A DNA stretch of 64,000 bases from Ensifer canadensis (GCF_017488845.2 NZ_CP083370.1:1426001-1490000), one strand, 5' to 3'. Numbered from the stretch's first letter, positions 1-7,992 are shown. Translations and numbers: made by a program. The notes: generated by a model not told the origin, from the sequence alone.

Positions 1-1
1 G

Positions 2-403
2 GCGGACTATGACGCCATCATCTTTGGCGCCGGCACACGCTACGGCACCGTTGCCTCGCAGATGCGCAACTTCATCGACCAGACCGGGTCTCTCTGGGCG
101 CAGGGCAAGCTGGTCGGCAAGGTAGGCTCGGCCTTCACGTCATCGGCAACGCAGCATGGCGGCCAGGAAACAACCATTCTCGGCTTCATTCCGACCCTGA
201 TGCACCACGGCATGGTCGTCGTCGGCCTTCCCTATGCCTTCCAGGGACAGATGGGTCTTGAAGAGATCAAGGGCGGTTCGCCCTACGGCGCTTCGACCAT
301 CACCGGCGCTGACGGCGCGCGCCAGCCTTCGGCGGTCGAGCTCGATGCCGCTCGCTATCAGGGTGCGCATGTCGCCAAGATTGCGACGAAGCTGTCAGCC
401 TAA
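2..403 (+). CDS. wrbA: NAD(P)H:quinone oxidoreductase WrbA, C-terminal part
   Basis: The reading frame is open from base 2 and is cut by the window edge. The last ~133 residues match the WrbA flavodoxin-like fold: a flavin-binding turn FGAGTRYG, then a [14 protein letters not shown] segment and the family signature around [11 protein letters not shown]. WrbA enzymes are tetrameric FMN proteins that reduce quinones by two electrons and protect against oxidative stress. The normal length is about 200 residues, so roughly one third is missing upstream. The gene ends in TAA and is followed by a strong intrinsic terminator. Family assignment is confident; the start cannot be seen. Confidence 0.93.
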   Translation, partial: ADYDAIIFGAGTRYGTVASQMRNFIDQTGSLWAQGKLVGKVGSAFTSSATQHGGQETTILGFIPTLMHHGMVVVGLPYAFQGQMGLEEIKGGSPYGASTITGADGARQPSAVELDAARYQGAHVAKIATKLSA

Positions 404-433
404 GCCACGGAAAAGACTTGAAAGATCACAAGG

Positions 434-464
434 AAAGCGGCCCCCGCAAAGGGCCGCTTTTTCG
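434..464 (+). terminator. Rho-independent terminator after wrbA
   Basis: A perfect 10-bp stem (bases 434-443 pairing with 451-460, AAAGCGGCCC/GGGCCGCTTT) with a short loop is followed by a T run. It lies 30 bp after the wrbA stop codon. Confidence 0.85.
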
Positions 465-635
465 TTGTTGCACGGCCTGTCACATTCTGATTCGCGAAAG
501 TGGCCTATCGGCCTATTCCTGTGTTAATATCCGCCCCGTTCGGCATGAGAATGCCATTGACGAGGAGGAATATTGGGCCGGGCGGTAACGGCCCGCGAAA
601 GGCGGGATTGCCTTTCGGAGTGCAGGGAGAGAAGC

Positions 636-878
636 ATGGCGCGCATCACGTACTCCATCGTTCCCCACGACGGCGGTTGGGCCTACAAGGCAGCCGACGC
701 TTTTTCGGAACCCTTTCCCAGCCGAGAAATGGCGCTGGCGGCCGCCAAGGCCGCAGCGGCTGAACAGCAGGTCGGCGGCGACGACGAGGATATCAGTTTC
801 CAGGACGAAAAAGGCGACTGGCACTTCGAGCATACCGATGGCGGTGACCGACCCGAGGCAACCGTCGAAGACGGTTGA
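636..878 (+). CDS. DUF2188-like small protein
   Basis: This 80-residue protein begins MARITYSIVPHDGG. The ATG at 636 was chosen because AGGGAGAG lies 6-7 bases upstream; the frame is open further upstream but without a comparable ribosome-binding site. The N-terminal part has the DUF2188 pattern: a short strand, a GGWAYK turn, then a helix rich in Ala and Lys that follows a phrase like PSREMALAAAKAAA. The C-terminus is acidic. DUF2188 proteins are small cytosolic proteins of unknown function. It stands alone between the wrbA terminator and another small ORF. Confidence 0.75.
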   Translation: MARITYSIVPHDGGWAYKAADAFSEPFPSREMALAAAKAAAAEQQVGGDDEDISFQDEKGDWHFEHTDGGDRPEATVEDG

Positions 879-968
879 CAGACTTTTCGGACAATTTGAT
901 CGGTCCGTTCCACGTAAGCTTCTGCAAGAGTATTGCGTCCACTGCATCTGCATAGCGGAGGATTTTCA

Positions 969-1187
969 ATGCAACACTACAGCGTTCAGATCTTCACCTG
1001 GACCGCCCGCAATGGCGTGCAACAGGTAGGGTCGGCAATTGAAGTCGATGCACTCAACCCTAAGGCGGCAGCGGTTTCCCTGCTTGGCCTGCGGTTAGAG
1101 GACAAGGGAGCCTGCACGAAACTGGCGGTCAGGGTCTGGCACGATGATGCTCAGCGGGCCGAATGCGATTGCTTCTACTACCACTAA
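969..1187 (+). CDS. Small hypothetical protein
   Basis: A 72-residue soluble protein without signal peptide or membrane segment. The ATG at 969 follows GGAGGATTTTCA, a good ribosome-binding site. Codon use matches the neighbours. It contains two near-terminal Cys residues in a CDCFYYH tail. I do not recognise a family. It follows the DUF2188 gene by 90 bp on the same strand and could share its transcript. Confidence 0.6.
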   Translation: MQHYSVQIFTWTARNGVQQVGSAIEVDALNPKAAAVSLLGLRLEDKGACTKLAVRVWHDDAQRAECDCFYYH

Positions 1188-1282
1188 GCGGCACACCAAC
1201 TAAAGGCGGACTTACGTAGGGCCATCCGGTGAGCGGGTAGGCGCGCTGTGTTGCGCGTGAAGCACTTTCCGCAACAGCCATC

Positions 1283-1367
1283 TGGTGCGGGCGGCGGGGA
1301 TCGAACCCGCACAGCCGAGGCCGAGAGATTTTAAGTCTCTTGCGTCTACCAGTTTCGCCACGCCCGC
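1283..1367 (-). tRNA. tRNA-Leu (TAA)
   Basis: A cloverleaf can be drawn on the minus strand. Acceptor GCGGGCG pairs with CGCCCGC, the CCA is encoded (1283-1285), the T-loop contains GGTTCGATCC, and the anticodon loop reads CTTAAAA with anticodon TAA. The variable arm is extended, as expected for leucine. Confidence 0.95.
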
Positions 1368-1609
1368 ACTGGGCGTTTTCAGTACCTTGGGCGTTATCGT
1401 TTTGGAAGGGCTAACAGCGGATTTTTCGTTGCCCAGTTCATGTGCCCGTGTTGCCCTCACTGGTTTGAAACAACGCCCGCGGAACGCGCGCCGGTGTTCG
1501 ATGCGCTACATAGGGTTTCGGGCCAGGGCAAATACGCCAAGGGCGTGCGCCCGACCATGGGTGAAAATATCCGGAAATCAGGGCGACCGAGGCCGCCCTT
1601 TCCTAAAAT

Positions 1610-1852
1610 TCAGTTGCCGTTGTAAAAAGACTTACCGTTACTCGATGCAGCCCCACGTTTATCCTGTGCCTTTTTTTCCGAGGCTGGAGGTCCATCACGA
1701 CTTATAGCGTTCATGCGATTCCGGCCATAGGCCAGTTCAAGACCGATGTGGGTCTTGACGGCTGTCTGCTTTTCGACAGGCGCGGACGACACAGCGGCGA
1801 AGGCCGAGCCGGCAAACGCGAGCGATGCCACTGCGGCAATGATGATCTTCAT
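1610..1852 (-). CDS. Small secreted protein with its upstream region interrupted by an IS
   Basis: An 80-residue protein starting MKIIIAAVASLAFAGSAFA: a clear Sec signal peptide with predicted cleavage after AFA at about residue 19. The mature part is short, polar and not recognised. The start ATG is only six bases from the end of the IS110-family copy 1, so its native promoter and upstream leader have been displaced. The Shine-Dalgarno GGAGAC is still present at the IS junction (bases 1858-1863 read on the minus strand). Whether it is still transcribed depends on a promoter inside the IS. Confidence 0.6.
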   Translation of the reverse strand: MKIIIAAVASLAFAGSAFAAVSSAPVEKQTAVKTHIGLELAYGRNRMNAISRDGPPASEKKAQDKRGAASSNGKSFYNGN

Positions 1853-1859
1853 TGATAGT

Positions 1860-2122
1860 CTCCAATGAAAGAACACAAGGGGCGAAACGCCTTCGATTGG
1901 CGGCTTTTCCTTGGGTTCGGTTGGTTATTGATCGGCATTTTCGCCGATCGGCTAAATCTCTTCCTTCCGCGCGACAGGCATCTGCCGTTCGGTTCTTGAA
2001 CCAGTCTCCAATGCGTGACCCTGATGCCGTGCTGGCTTCGGTCACAGAGTGGCGTTCGGCTCCCGGCTTCCCATTCTCCTTGAGGAGCGCAGCCCAGTCC
2101 TGCCGGGCTCGCTAGACGACAA
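1860..2122 (-). ncRNA. Candidate bridge (seek) RNA of IS110-family copy 1
   Basis: The 265-bp non-coding stretch downstream of the transposase is where IS1111-type members of the IS110 family encode their guide RNA. It holds TCTCCTTG at 2075-2082, which equals eight bases of the reconstructed target GTCTCCTTGG. It also holds GTCTCCAATG at 2004-2013, which equals the ten bases at the element's left junction (1858-1867). Order and position fit a target loop followed by a donor loop in the transcript. RNA boundaries and promoter are not known. The assignment is an inference from position and matches, not from a covariance model. Confidence 0.5.
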
Positions 2123-3190
2123 TCAGGACAGCCGGGATATCGTCGACGCGCCTTCCGTGGTGCTGGTGCCGCGCGGCTCGTAAGCGCGCTGGTCACGCAG
2201 GATCTGGAAGGCGATCGTCAAAAGCTTGCGCGCGATCGCCACACGCGCCTTGTTGGTTCCTCTGATCTTCAGATGCTCGTACTGGTCATGAAGTTGCGCA
2301 TCGCTGGCGATGGCGGGGGTGACGGCTTCGACGAAAGCCCAGCGCAGCCACTTGTTGCCCTGCTTGATGATCTTGCCGTGAAAGGTCTTGCCGCCGGAGG
2401 AATAGGTCGAGGGCACCAGTCCGGCATAGGCGGCGAGCTTCTTCGGATTGCGAAAGCGGGATACATCGTCAATCTCCGCGTCGATCAGCCGGGCGAAGAA
2501 CTCGCCGATGCCGGGGATCGTCTTCAACAGCTTGACGTTGGCATTGGCCTTGGTCATCGCCCGGATCGTTGCTTCCGACTGCTTGATCCGCACGTCAATG
2601 TCGCCGATGAAGGCGAGGCCACGGTCGATCTGGATGCGGTCGATCTCCGAGACGTTGACTTGCGCCAGCTGGACGCGGCCGGCCTTGCCAAACAGATCCC
2701 CGAGCTTCTTCAGCTGTGCCGTCTGCTCCGGATAGCGATCAAACACCGTGACAATGCGGTTCTTCGTCATCGTGCGCAGCCGCACGTAAAACATCCGCTC
2801 GCGCAGGGCGACGCGCAGGTCTCTTGCTCGTTCGCTGGGCGCCCAGGCCTCCGGCACCAGGTCGGCCCTGAGCAGATGCGCGAGCACCGTCGCATCGATC
2901 TTGTCGGTCTTGATCTTGGCGTCGGCAATCGCCTTGACCTTCAAAGGATGGGCGAGAACGACATCATCGCAAATGTCGTCGAGCCAGTCGTACATCACCA
3001 TCCAGTTGCGCGTCGCCTCGACCACGGCATGCGAGTTCTCGCGGTAGCGTTCGAGAAACCCACCGAGCGACTGGCGATCGTTCTTCACCCGGCCCGATCT
3101 GAGCGTCTTGCCGCTGCTGTCCTGCACCACCAGATGACTATAGGATTTGTGGTAGTCGACGCCGATATGGTAATCATAAGAGGCAGTCAT
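2123..3190 (-). CDS. IS110-family transposase (copy 1)
   Basis: This 355-residue protein has the two parts of the family: an N-terminal DEDD RuvC-like domain starting with YHIGVDYHK (first catalytic Asp) and a C-terminal Transposase_20 domain with the helix-hairpin-helix phrase LKTIPGIGEFFARL and then YAGLVPSTYSSGGK, which leads to the catalytic Ser region. The ATG at 3190 is preceded by GGGAG; an upstream in-frame start at 3280 exists but lacks a ribosome-binding site. IS110 recombinases move circular intermediates without terminal repeats, guided by a bridge RNA. It is the same protein as that at 32661-33728. Confidence 0.92.
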   Translation of the reverse strand: MTASYDYHIGVDYHKSYSHLVVQDSSGKTLRSGRVKNDRQSLGGFLERYRENSHAVVEATRNWMVMYDWLDDICDDVVLAHPLKVKAIADAKIKTDKIDATVLAHLLRADLVPEAWAPSERARDLRVALRERMFYVRLRTMTKNRIVTVFDRYPEQTAQLKKLGDLFGKAGRVQLAQVNVSEIDRIQIDRGLAFIGDIDVRIKQSEATIRAMTKANANVKLLKTIPGIGEFFARLIDAEIDDVSRFRNPKKLAAYAGLVPSTYSSGGKTFHGKIIKQGNKWLRWAFVEAVTPAIASDAQLHDQYEHLKIRGTNKARVAIARKLLTIAFQILRDQRAYEPRGTSTTEGASTISRLS

Positions 3191-3333
3191 GCTTCCAACT
3201 CCCTTGTTGAGATCTTCGAAACCCCAATAAGGTAAGCCGAAAGGCCGGAAGCGTGACTGTCCCTCGATCATCACCTGCATCTCAATGGTCCGTTCTCTCC
3301 TGGGACGCGGCTGCTTTCATGCCACCTCCTTGG

Positions 3334-3512
3334 TTCGAACCCGGCGCACTACGGTTAGCAAACGGGGAACCTTGGCGTAGATCGGCAGGGAGATCAGTGA
3401 CATACGGCAGATGCCGTATTTCGACCGCGGTCGAGGTGGCGAAACCTAGGAATGGTTACGGCAAGCTTTAGGAGATGTGCGCCGGGGCGTGTTGCAGACC
3501 TGCGGCGTCAGT
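3334..3512. other. Short intergenic segment beside IS copy 1
   Basis: Nothing recognisable is encoded here. It should contain the displaced native promoter of the small secreted gene at 1610-1852, because the IS has inserted between this segment and that gene's start codon. Confidence 0.3.
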
Positions 3513-3638
3513 TTAGAAGTTCGTGGCGATGCTGTGGCTGTAAATCCGGCCCTCTTCAGCCTTCTTGGCCGCAAGAGGTACCACGACGATGAAGGCGACG
3601 AGAGCGAGAATGAAAGCCGGTCCGGGAAGCGCCACCAC
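3513..3638 (-). CDS. Tiny single-pass membrane protein
   Basis: A 41-residue reading frame with GTG start at 3638, preceded by GAGGAAA six bases away. Residues ~7-24 form one hydrophobic helix (PAFILALVAFIVVVPLAA) followed by KKAEEGR, a positive-then-polar cytoplasmic-type tail. It is short and unnamed, but the ribosome-binding site, the helix and the clean stop make it a plausible gene. It has no family I recognise. Confidence 0.4.
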   Translation of the reverse strand: MVALPGPAFILALVAFIVVVPLAAKKAEEGRIYSHSIATNF

Positions 3639-3683
3639 AGATTTCCTCGATTTATGATCGTCCCCACTATTTGGGAGTTAGGC

Positions 3684-3887
3684 TTAATTGAAGCTGAACG
3701 GCAGCTGTCGAATGGCTGTCGAGAAACGAAAAATGGCGTCTTCAGAAGTCTTTATTGTTGCGGATCGTCCGAAGGCGAAGCGGTTCTGCATCCAAACTTG
3801 ATTGTCGCGTTCTTGCTGGCCGATAGCGTGAGCCTCACGGTGAGTTTGGAGCAGCCGGACGACCTCAGCCGCTGCCGGCGCTTTCAC
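3684..3887 (-). CDS. Possible small hypothetical protein
   Basis: Starting from GTG at 3887 (or TTG at 3890), with GGGAGGAA just upstream, a 67-residue soluble protein can be read. It contains a helical EVVRLLQTHREAHAIG stretch and a basic, aromatic C-terminus. Composition here is less GC-rich than in neighbouring core genes and no family is recognised. It may be a real small gene or chance. Confidence 0.3.
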   Translation of the reverse strand: MKAPAAAEVVRLLQTHREAHAIGQQERDNQVWMQNRFAFGRSATIKTSEDAIFRFSTAIRQLPFSFN

Positions 3888-4047
3888 CAATTGTTCCTCC
3901 CTCAAATGGGTTATTGGGGAAGGGTAGGCCGGGTTCGTACTGTGGATGTTCGCGCCTCGTTCGGCATGTTTTAGGCGTCGCTTTATATTGGGCGCGACCA
4001 ATTTGCCTTTGAAGCCGGTAGTGCCGATCCACCGGAGGGCGACCTAC

Positions 4048-4136
4048 TTTCCTTAAATCGTATTCGATTTAAGGAAACCTGCAGTAATTCAAAGTGCTAC
4101 AGCGACCTTGCGCGTCTAATAAGACGCGCGTCGCTT
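4048..4136. repeat. Dispersed palindromic repeat, copy A
   Basis: Two hairpins: CCTTAAATC...GATTTAAGG, then GCGCGTCT...AGACGCGC, joined by the phrase AATTCAAAGTGCTACAGCGACCTT. Closely related copies lie at 5055-5160, 22531-22636 and, in part, 60180-60245. It resembles mosaic palindromic elements common between rhizobial genes. I cannot name the family. Confidence 0.8.
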
Positions 4137-4186
4137 TAGGTACATTTGTAACAGGGGTAAGCCGGGCTCTATGCCGGGGCGCAAGG

Positions 4187-4432
4187 TTACTCCCGGACGG
4201 GAATGCCCGCTTCGCGCGCAGCATCGATGAAGGCTTTGCGGGCGGCCTCTGCCGGTTGCTTGCCCTCGATCACGGCAGCACACGTATCGAGTGCCAGTGT
4301 CAGCAGCGCGCTGTCTTCGAGCGGCCAGTCCTCGATCATCGCCCAGGACGCTTCGGTCGTGTTCGTAATGGTCGTGTATTTCTCCGGTCCCTCCAGGGCC
4401 AAAGCTACGGGCTTTTCCCAATTTTCGGCCAT
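4187..4432 (-). CDS. DUF982 family protein
   Basis: An 81-residue protein beginning MAENWEKPVAL. The ATG at 4432 was chosen for the GAGGTGATCGAC leader; the frame continues upstream but with non-coding-like content. It has the DUF982 pattern: an N-terminal strand pair, a central motif with W and EDWP, then a long helix KQPAEAARKAFIDAAREAGI. DUF982 proteins are abundant in rhizobia, small, cytosolic and without assigned function. It ends 50 bp from dispersed repeat A. Confidence 0.8.
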   Translation of the reverse strand: MAENWEKPVALALEGPEKYTTITNTTEASWAMIEDWPLEDSALLTLALDTCAAVIEGKQPAEAARKAFIDAAREAGIPVRE

Positions 4433-4641
4433 GTCGATCACCTCGATTTCGATTGATGGCGGCACATAACACAGATCTGGCCGATTCCGCGAGCGGTGCG
4501 ATGGCTGCCAGCGTCTCTGCGATACCCGGTCGTCTGCACGCGCACATACGCTCTGCATTGCAATTTCGGGCCCGCTGCCGGGCCGTGGATCGGGCTATTT
4601 CGACGGCCGCAAAGCGGAAGGCGCTTTGGATCGGGCGGAGT

Positions 4642-4899
4642 TTATGCGTCCTTTTCCTTCTGGCGCAGACAATAGAAGATCGCGCCAGCAAGCAGTGCTC
4701 CAAGGCTATAGGCGAAGAATGCCTGGAAATACGGGCCGCCTGACGCGAAAATGTAGATCGGCGGTGCGATGAATAGCATTATTGCCAAGCCGACAAGGCG
4801 AGATGCAAAGACGCCCGTGGAGGAAAGCTTCCTGACAATCCACCCGATCAGCATGCTGGTGAACGCCATGGCGACAGTGGCCCCGAATAGCTCCGCCAA
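4642..4899 (-). CDS. Small integral membrane protein
   Basis: This 85-residue protein has three hydrophobic stretches (about residues 1-20, 32-52 and 57-77) and a charged RQKEKDA tail. The start taken is TTG at 4899, preceded by GAGGGAGAAA; an internal ATG is a less likely start because it would remove most of the first helix. No family is recognised. It has no close partner gene; the DUF982 gene lies 200 bp downstream on the same strand. Confidence 0.6.
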   Translation of the reverse strand: MAELFGATVAMAFTSMLIGWIVRKLSSTGVFASRLVGLAIMLFIAPPIYIFASGGPYFQAFFAYSLGALLAGAIFYCLRQKEKDA

Positions 4900-5054
4900 A
4901 CTGTTTCTCCCTCAACGTGCCTTTCGGTTTCCCGCAGCTTTCTCCGATTCGTTCGGATTTCATAGCTCTTTTCGGGTCGCCCTAAAGCGCAGGACCACAA
5001 GCCTCGTCATCGCAACTTACGATGTCAAAGCCGCTCTGGTCCAGGCGAGAGCCC

Positions 5055-5160
5055 TACTGCATGGTTCCTTAAATCCTATTCGATTTAAGGATAAAAACAG
5101 GCAGCAATTCAAAGGGCTACAGCGACCTTAGCGCGTCTTATTTAGACGCGCGGCGCTGTC
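5055..5160. repeat. Dispersed palindromic repeat, copy B
   Basis: Same structure as copy A, with both hairpins (CTTAAATC...GATTTAAG and GCGCGTCT...AGACGCGC). It overlaps the 3' end of the HAD hydrolase gene, so the repeat supplies that protein's last residues and stop codon. Confidence 0.8.
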
Positions 5161-5862
5161 GTCGGGCAACGTTTGCAGTGCATCCGACAGACCACCGAGA
5201 TCGGCGATCTCGCGGAAGCGCGGATGGCTGTCGGGTTTGTCGTGATGCTCGAATGCCCAGGTGAGGGCATGCGGCACATAGATGCCCCAACTGCCGGCCT
5301 CGAGGGCAGGGACGATGTCGGACTTCAACGAGTTGCCGACCATCAGGCTTTTCGCCGGGCCGTCGCCGTGGCGTGTGAAGATGCGATCGTATGTGGCGGC
5401 CGTTTTGTCGCTGACGATTTCGACGGCGTTGAAGTAATCGCCCAATCCAGAGGCGGCGAGCTTGCGCTCCTGGTCGAAGAGGTCGCCCTTGGTAATCATC
5501 ACCAACCGGAAGGTGCCATGAAGCGTCTCGAGCGTTTCCTTGACATGTGGCAGCGGCTCGACCGGGTGGACCAGCATCTCGCGTCCGGCCGCAAGGATTT
5601 CTGCGATCACCGATGACGGGACGCGCCCGTCCGTCACGTCGACAGCGGTCTCCACCATCGACAGCACGAAGCCCTTGATGCCAAAACCGTACAGGCCGAG
5701 GTTGCGCTTTTCGGCGGCCAGCAGCCGTGCGGGCAGGCTTTCCGTGTCGGCATGGTCCTTGAGCAGTTCGGCGAAGCGCGCCTCGGTCAGGCGATAGAAC
5801 TGTTCGTTTTGCCAAAGCGTATCATCGGCATCGAAGCCGATCGTCGTAATCATGTCAGGCAT
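5128..5862 (-). CDS. HAD-superfamily hydrolase
   Basis: A 244-residue HAD phosphatase-like protein. Motif I is DADDT at residues 11-15, with nucleophile D11 and general acid D13. Motif II is the Thr of ITKGD near 124, the motif III Lys is about 153, and motif IV is GNSLKSD at 176-182 with the acidic residue D182. A helical cap lies between motifs I and II. The substrate is unknown; members act on phosphorylated sugars or nucleotides. The final nine residues (SAARLNKTR) and stop are encoded inside dispersed repeat B, so the native tail has probably been replaced. It follows the secreted-protein gene by 4 bp in one operon. Confidence 0.9.
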   Translation of the reverse strand: MPDMITTIGFDADDTLWQNEQFYRLTEARFAELLKDHADTESLPARLLAAEKRNLGLYGFGIKGFVLSMVETAVDVTDGRVPSSVIAEILAAGREMLVHPVEPLPHVKETLETLHGTFRLVMITKGDLFDQERKLAASGLGDYFNAVEIVSDKTAATYDRIFTRHGDGPAKSLMVGNSLKSDIVPALEAGSWGIYVPHALTWAFEHHDKPDSHPRFREIADLGGLSDALQTLPDDSAARLNKTR

Positions 5863-5866
5863 TGTC

Positions 5867-6457
5867 TCACGGTCCGGCTATCTTGAACGGCTGATCGATC
5901 GTCGCTGTCTTGCCGCTGTTGATATCGTTGAAATGGAAGCGCAGCACGTAGTCACCGACCGGAGCCCCGGAAACGTCGATCGTCAGGGTCGAATAGATCT
6001 CCTGGTTCTTGAGGTAACCGGTGAAGGTGAAGTCGCCAAATGCCTTCTGCCCGGCAAGGATATCGCCCTTGGGATTGAGGATGTCGAAATCGACGGTGAA
6101 GTGCGTTTCCAACTTGCCCTTGGTGGCCGCGTCCTTCCAGGTGAGGCCGACCGGTTCGACGTAGGATACGAGCGCTTCCCCGGTCTTGAAGACGGTCCCG
6201 TCCTTGGGCTCGTACATGGCATAGCCAGCCGGTTCCTTGGTGATGAAGACGGCCTTGCCGATGGAGAACGGCAGGGTTTGCGAAAAATCACCGACCGCTT
6301 GCCGCAGGAGTTCCCGTGCTTTGGCCGGGTCGCCGGAGGTCGCCAATTGTTCCGCCTTGGTCGCGGCGTCGACGAGCGGCCCGGCCTTTGCCTCGACGCT
6401 TATGCAGAGCATGCTTGCGGCGGTTAGCACCGCCAGCAGTGACCGATGTTTCGCCAT
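5867..6457 (-). CDS. Conserved secreted protein of unknown function
   Basis: A 196-residue protein with a Sec signal peptide (MAKHRSLLAVLTAASMLCIS then a cleavage site near EAKA, residue ~25). The mature part starts with a helical segment and continues as a beta-rich domain with phrases such as FTVDFDILNPKGDILAGQKAFGD, typical of periplasmic immunoglobulin-like folds. No catalytic motif is visible. It sits between trkH and the HAD gene on the same strand, only 4 bp from the latter. No function is assigned. Confidence 0.8.
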   Translation of the reverse strand: MAKHRSLLAVLTAASMLCISVEAKAGPLVDAATKAEQLATSGDPAKARELLRQAVGDFSQTLPFSIGKAVFITKEPAGYAMYEPKDGTVFKTGEALVSYVEPVGLTWKDAATKGKLETHFTVDFDILNPKGDILAGQKAFGDFTFTGYLKNQEIYSTLTIDVSGAPVGDYVLRFHFNDINSGKTATIDQPFKIAGP

Positions 6458-6537
6458 GACGTTCCCCTTTGTCCCTTGGATGCGACTTTCGGCATTTGCC
6501 GCATCGAGTCAAGACGATAGGGCCGGCGCGGCAATGG

Positions 6538-7992
6538 TCAATGTTTCCAGAAGATCGGCGTCAGAATCACCAGAACGGTCAGCACTTCCAGACGACCCAG
6601 CAACATCATCAGCGACAGGAGATAAAGCTCCGGGTCCTGGAGTGTCGAGAAGTTGCCCGCCGGGCCAATGAGACTGCCGAGGCCGGGACCGACATTGGAA
6701 AGGCAGGTGATGACCGCTGAGGTCGCGGTTATGAAATCATAGCCGAGCGCGCCCATGCCGAGGCTGCCCAGCACCCACAGCAGGATATAGGTGGTGAAGA
6801 ACAGGAAGATCGCGCGCTGCGTATCGGCATCAACAGTGTTGTTACCGTAACGTACGGCATAGATCGCATTGGGGTAGATGAGCTTGTTGAGGCCCGAGCG
6901 GATGGCGTTGAAGAGCACCACGAAGCGATAGGCCTTGATGCCGCCGGCAGTCGATCCGGAACAGCCGCCCATGAAGGTTGCGATGAAAGCGACCATCACC
7001 ACGAAGGGACCCCACAGGCTGTAGTCCTCGCTCGCATAGCCGCTGGTCGAAAGGATCGAGGTGATGTTGAAGAAGGAATGTGCAAGCGCCAGGTGAAACT
7101 CGACGCCACTGACGAGGCGATGATAGATCGCCACGGCGATCGAGAAGGCCGAGAGATAGCCGAGGAAGACGATGATCTGCGGGTCGCGAAGCGCGTCGAG
7201 GCGGCCGCGCACGACAAGCACGATCAGGATCGAGAACGGCAGGCTGCAGAGCGCCATGAAGAAGGTCGCCGTCCAGAGCAGCGGGATACTGCCGAAATAG
7301 CCGAATGACGCATCATGCGTCGAGAAACCGCCCGTCGCCACCGTCGACATCGCATGATTGATCGCGTCGAACCGGTTCATGCCCGTCATGTTGTACCCGA
7401 TCGTGCAGAGAACCGTGATCGAGATATAGATGAGAAGGAATGCGCGGCTGAAGCTTGCGACGCGAGCGAACGGCTTGTCGCTCGTATCGGAGGATTCCAT
7501 CTTGAAGAACGACATGCCGCCAACCCGGAGATAGGGGATGATGAACAGGCCAAGGACGACGATGCCGATGCCGCCGAGCCAGCACAAGAGCGAGCGCCAG
7601 ACGAGCAGTCCCGGCGGCGCATCGTCGAGCCCGACGATGACGGTCGATCCGGTTGTCGTGATGGCGGAGACGGATTCGAACAGCGCCTGCGCGAAGTCGA
7701 GCTTCAATGAAGACAGCCACAGCGGGATGGCGCCGACGACTGAAAATACCGCCCAGAGCAGGTTGACCAGCAGAAAGCCGAACTTCTTCGAAAACGGCGG
7801 CGGTCCCATGCGCGTCGCCATGAACGTCGCTGCCGAAAGGCCGCCGATCATGAAGGCGGATACAGCAAAGATCTGCCAATCGCGATGGCCGTAATAGAGG
7901 TCGACCATCGCCGGCACGAGCATCGCCACCGACAGGTAGAGGCCGAGGATCGCTGCGATGTGCACAGCATGCCGGATCAGGGTTGCGTTCAA
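6538..7992 (-). CDS. trkH: Trk potassium uptake membrane subunit TrkH
   Basis: A 484-residue polytopic membrane protein of the Trk/Ktr/HKT superfamily. The four selectivity-filter loops are visible in order: TTTGSTV, ATGGFST, STSGYAS and SNVGPG, each between M1-P-M2 hairpins. TrkH forms a dimeric K+ channel at the inner membrane, gated by the cytosolic NAD/ATP-binding TrkA, which is not in this window. Length agrees with the family. The gene is divergent from ilvA, with about 150 bp between starts. Confidence 0.95.
   Translation of the reverse strand: MNATLIRHAVHIAAILGLYLSVAMLVPAMVDLYYGHRDWQIFAVSAFMIGGLSAATFMATRMGPPPFSKKFGFLLVNLLWAVFSVVGAIPLWLSSLKLDFAQALFESVSAITTTGSTVIVGLDDAPPGLLVWRSLLCWLGGIGIVVLGLFIIPYLRVGGMSFFKMESSDTSDKPFARVASFSRAFLLIYISITVLCTIGYNMTGMNRFDAINHAMSTVATGGFSTHDASFGYFGSIPLLWTATFFMALCSLPFSILIVLVVRGRLDALRDPQIIVFLGYLSAFSIAVAIYHRLVSGVEFHLALAHSFFNITSILSTSGYASEDYSLWGPFVVMVAFIATFMGGCSGSTAGGIKAYRFVVLFNAIRSGLNKLIYPNAIYAVRYGNNTVDADTQRAIFLFFTTYILLWVLGSLGMGALGYDFITATSAVITCLSNVGPGLGSLIGPAGNFSTLQDPELYLLSLMMLLGRLEVLTVLVILTPIFWKH

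Larger units (their letters stand above)
1858..3333 (-). mobile_element. IS110-family element (IS1111-like), copy 1
   Basis: Bases 1858-3333 repeat as 32396-33871 at a constant offset of 30538. I saw no difference in the coding part, and flanks diverge abruptly at both ends. The element carries one transposase on the minus strand, about 140 bp before its start and 265 bp after its stop. There are no long terminal inverted repeats, but subterminal CATGAAAG and CAATGAAAG face each other. The outer bases shared by both copies (GT-CTCC on the left, CTCC-TTGG on the right) probably include target sequence, since joining the flanks gives the same CCAAGGAGAC site in both places. Confidence 0.9.

Noticed and set aside
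2273..3235. Long plus-strand frame (320 codons) opposite the IS110 transposase
   Set aside because: It is the complement of the DEDD transposase in a high-GC gene; it repeats at 32811-33773 only because the IS is duplicated.
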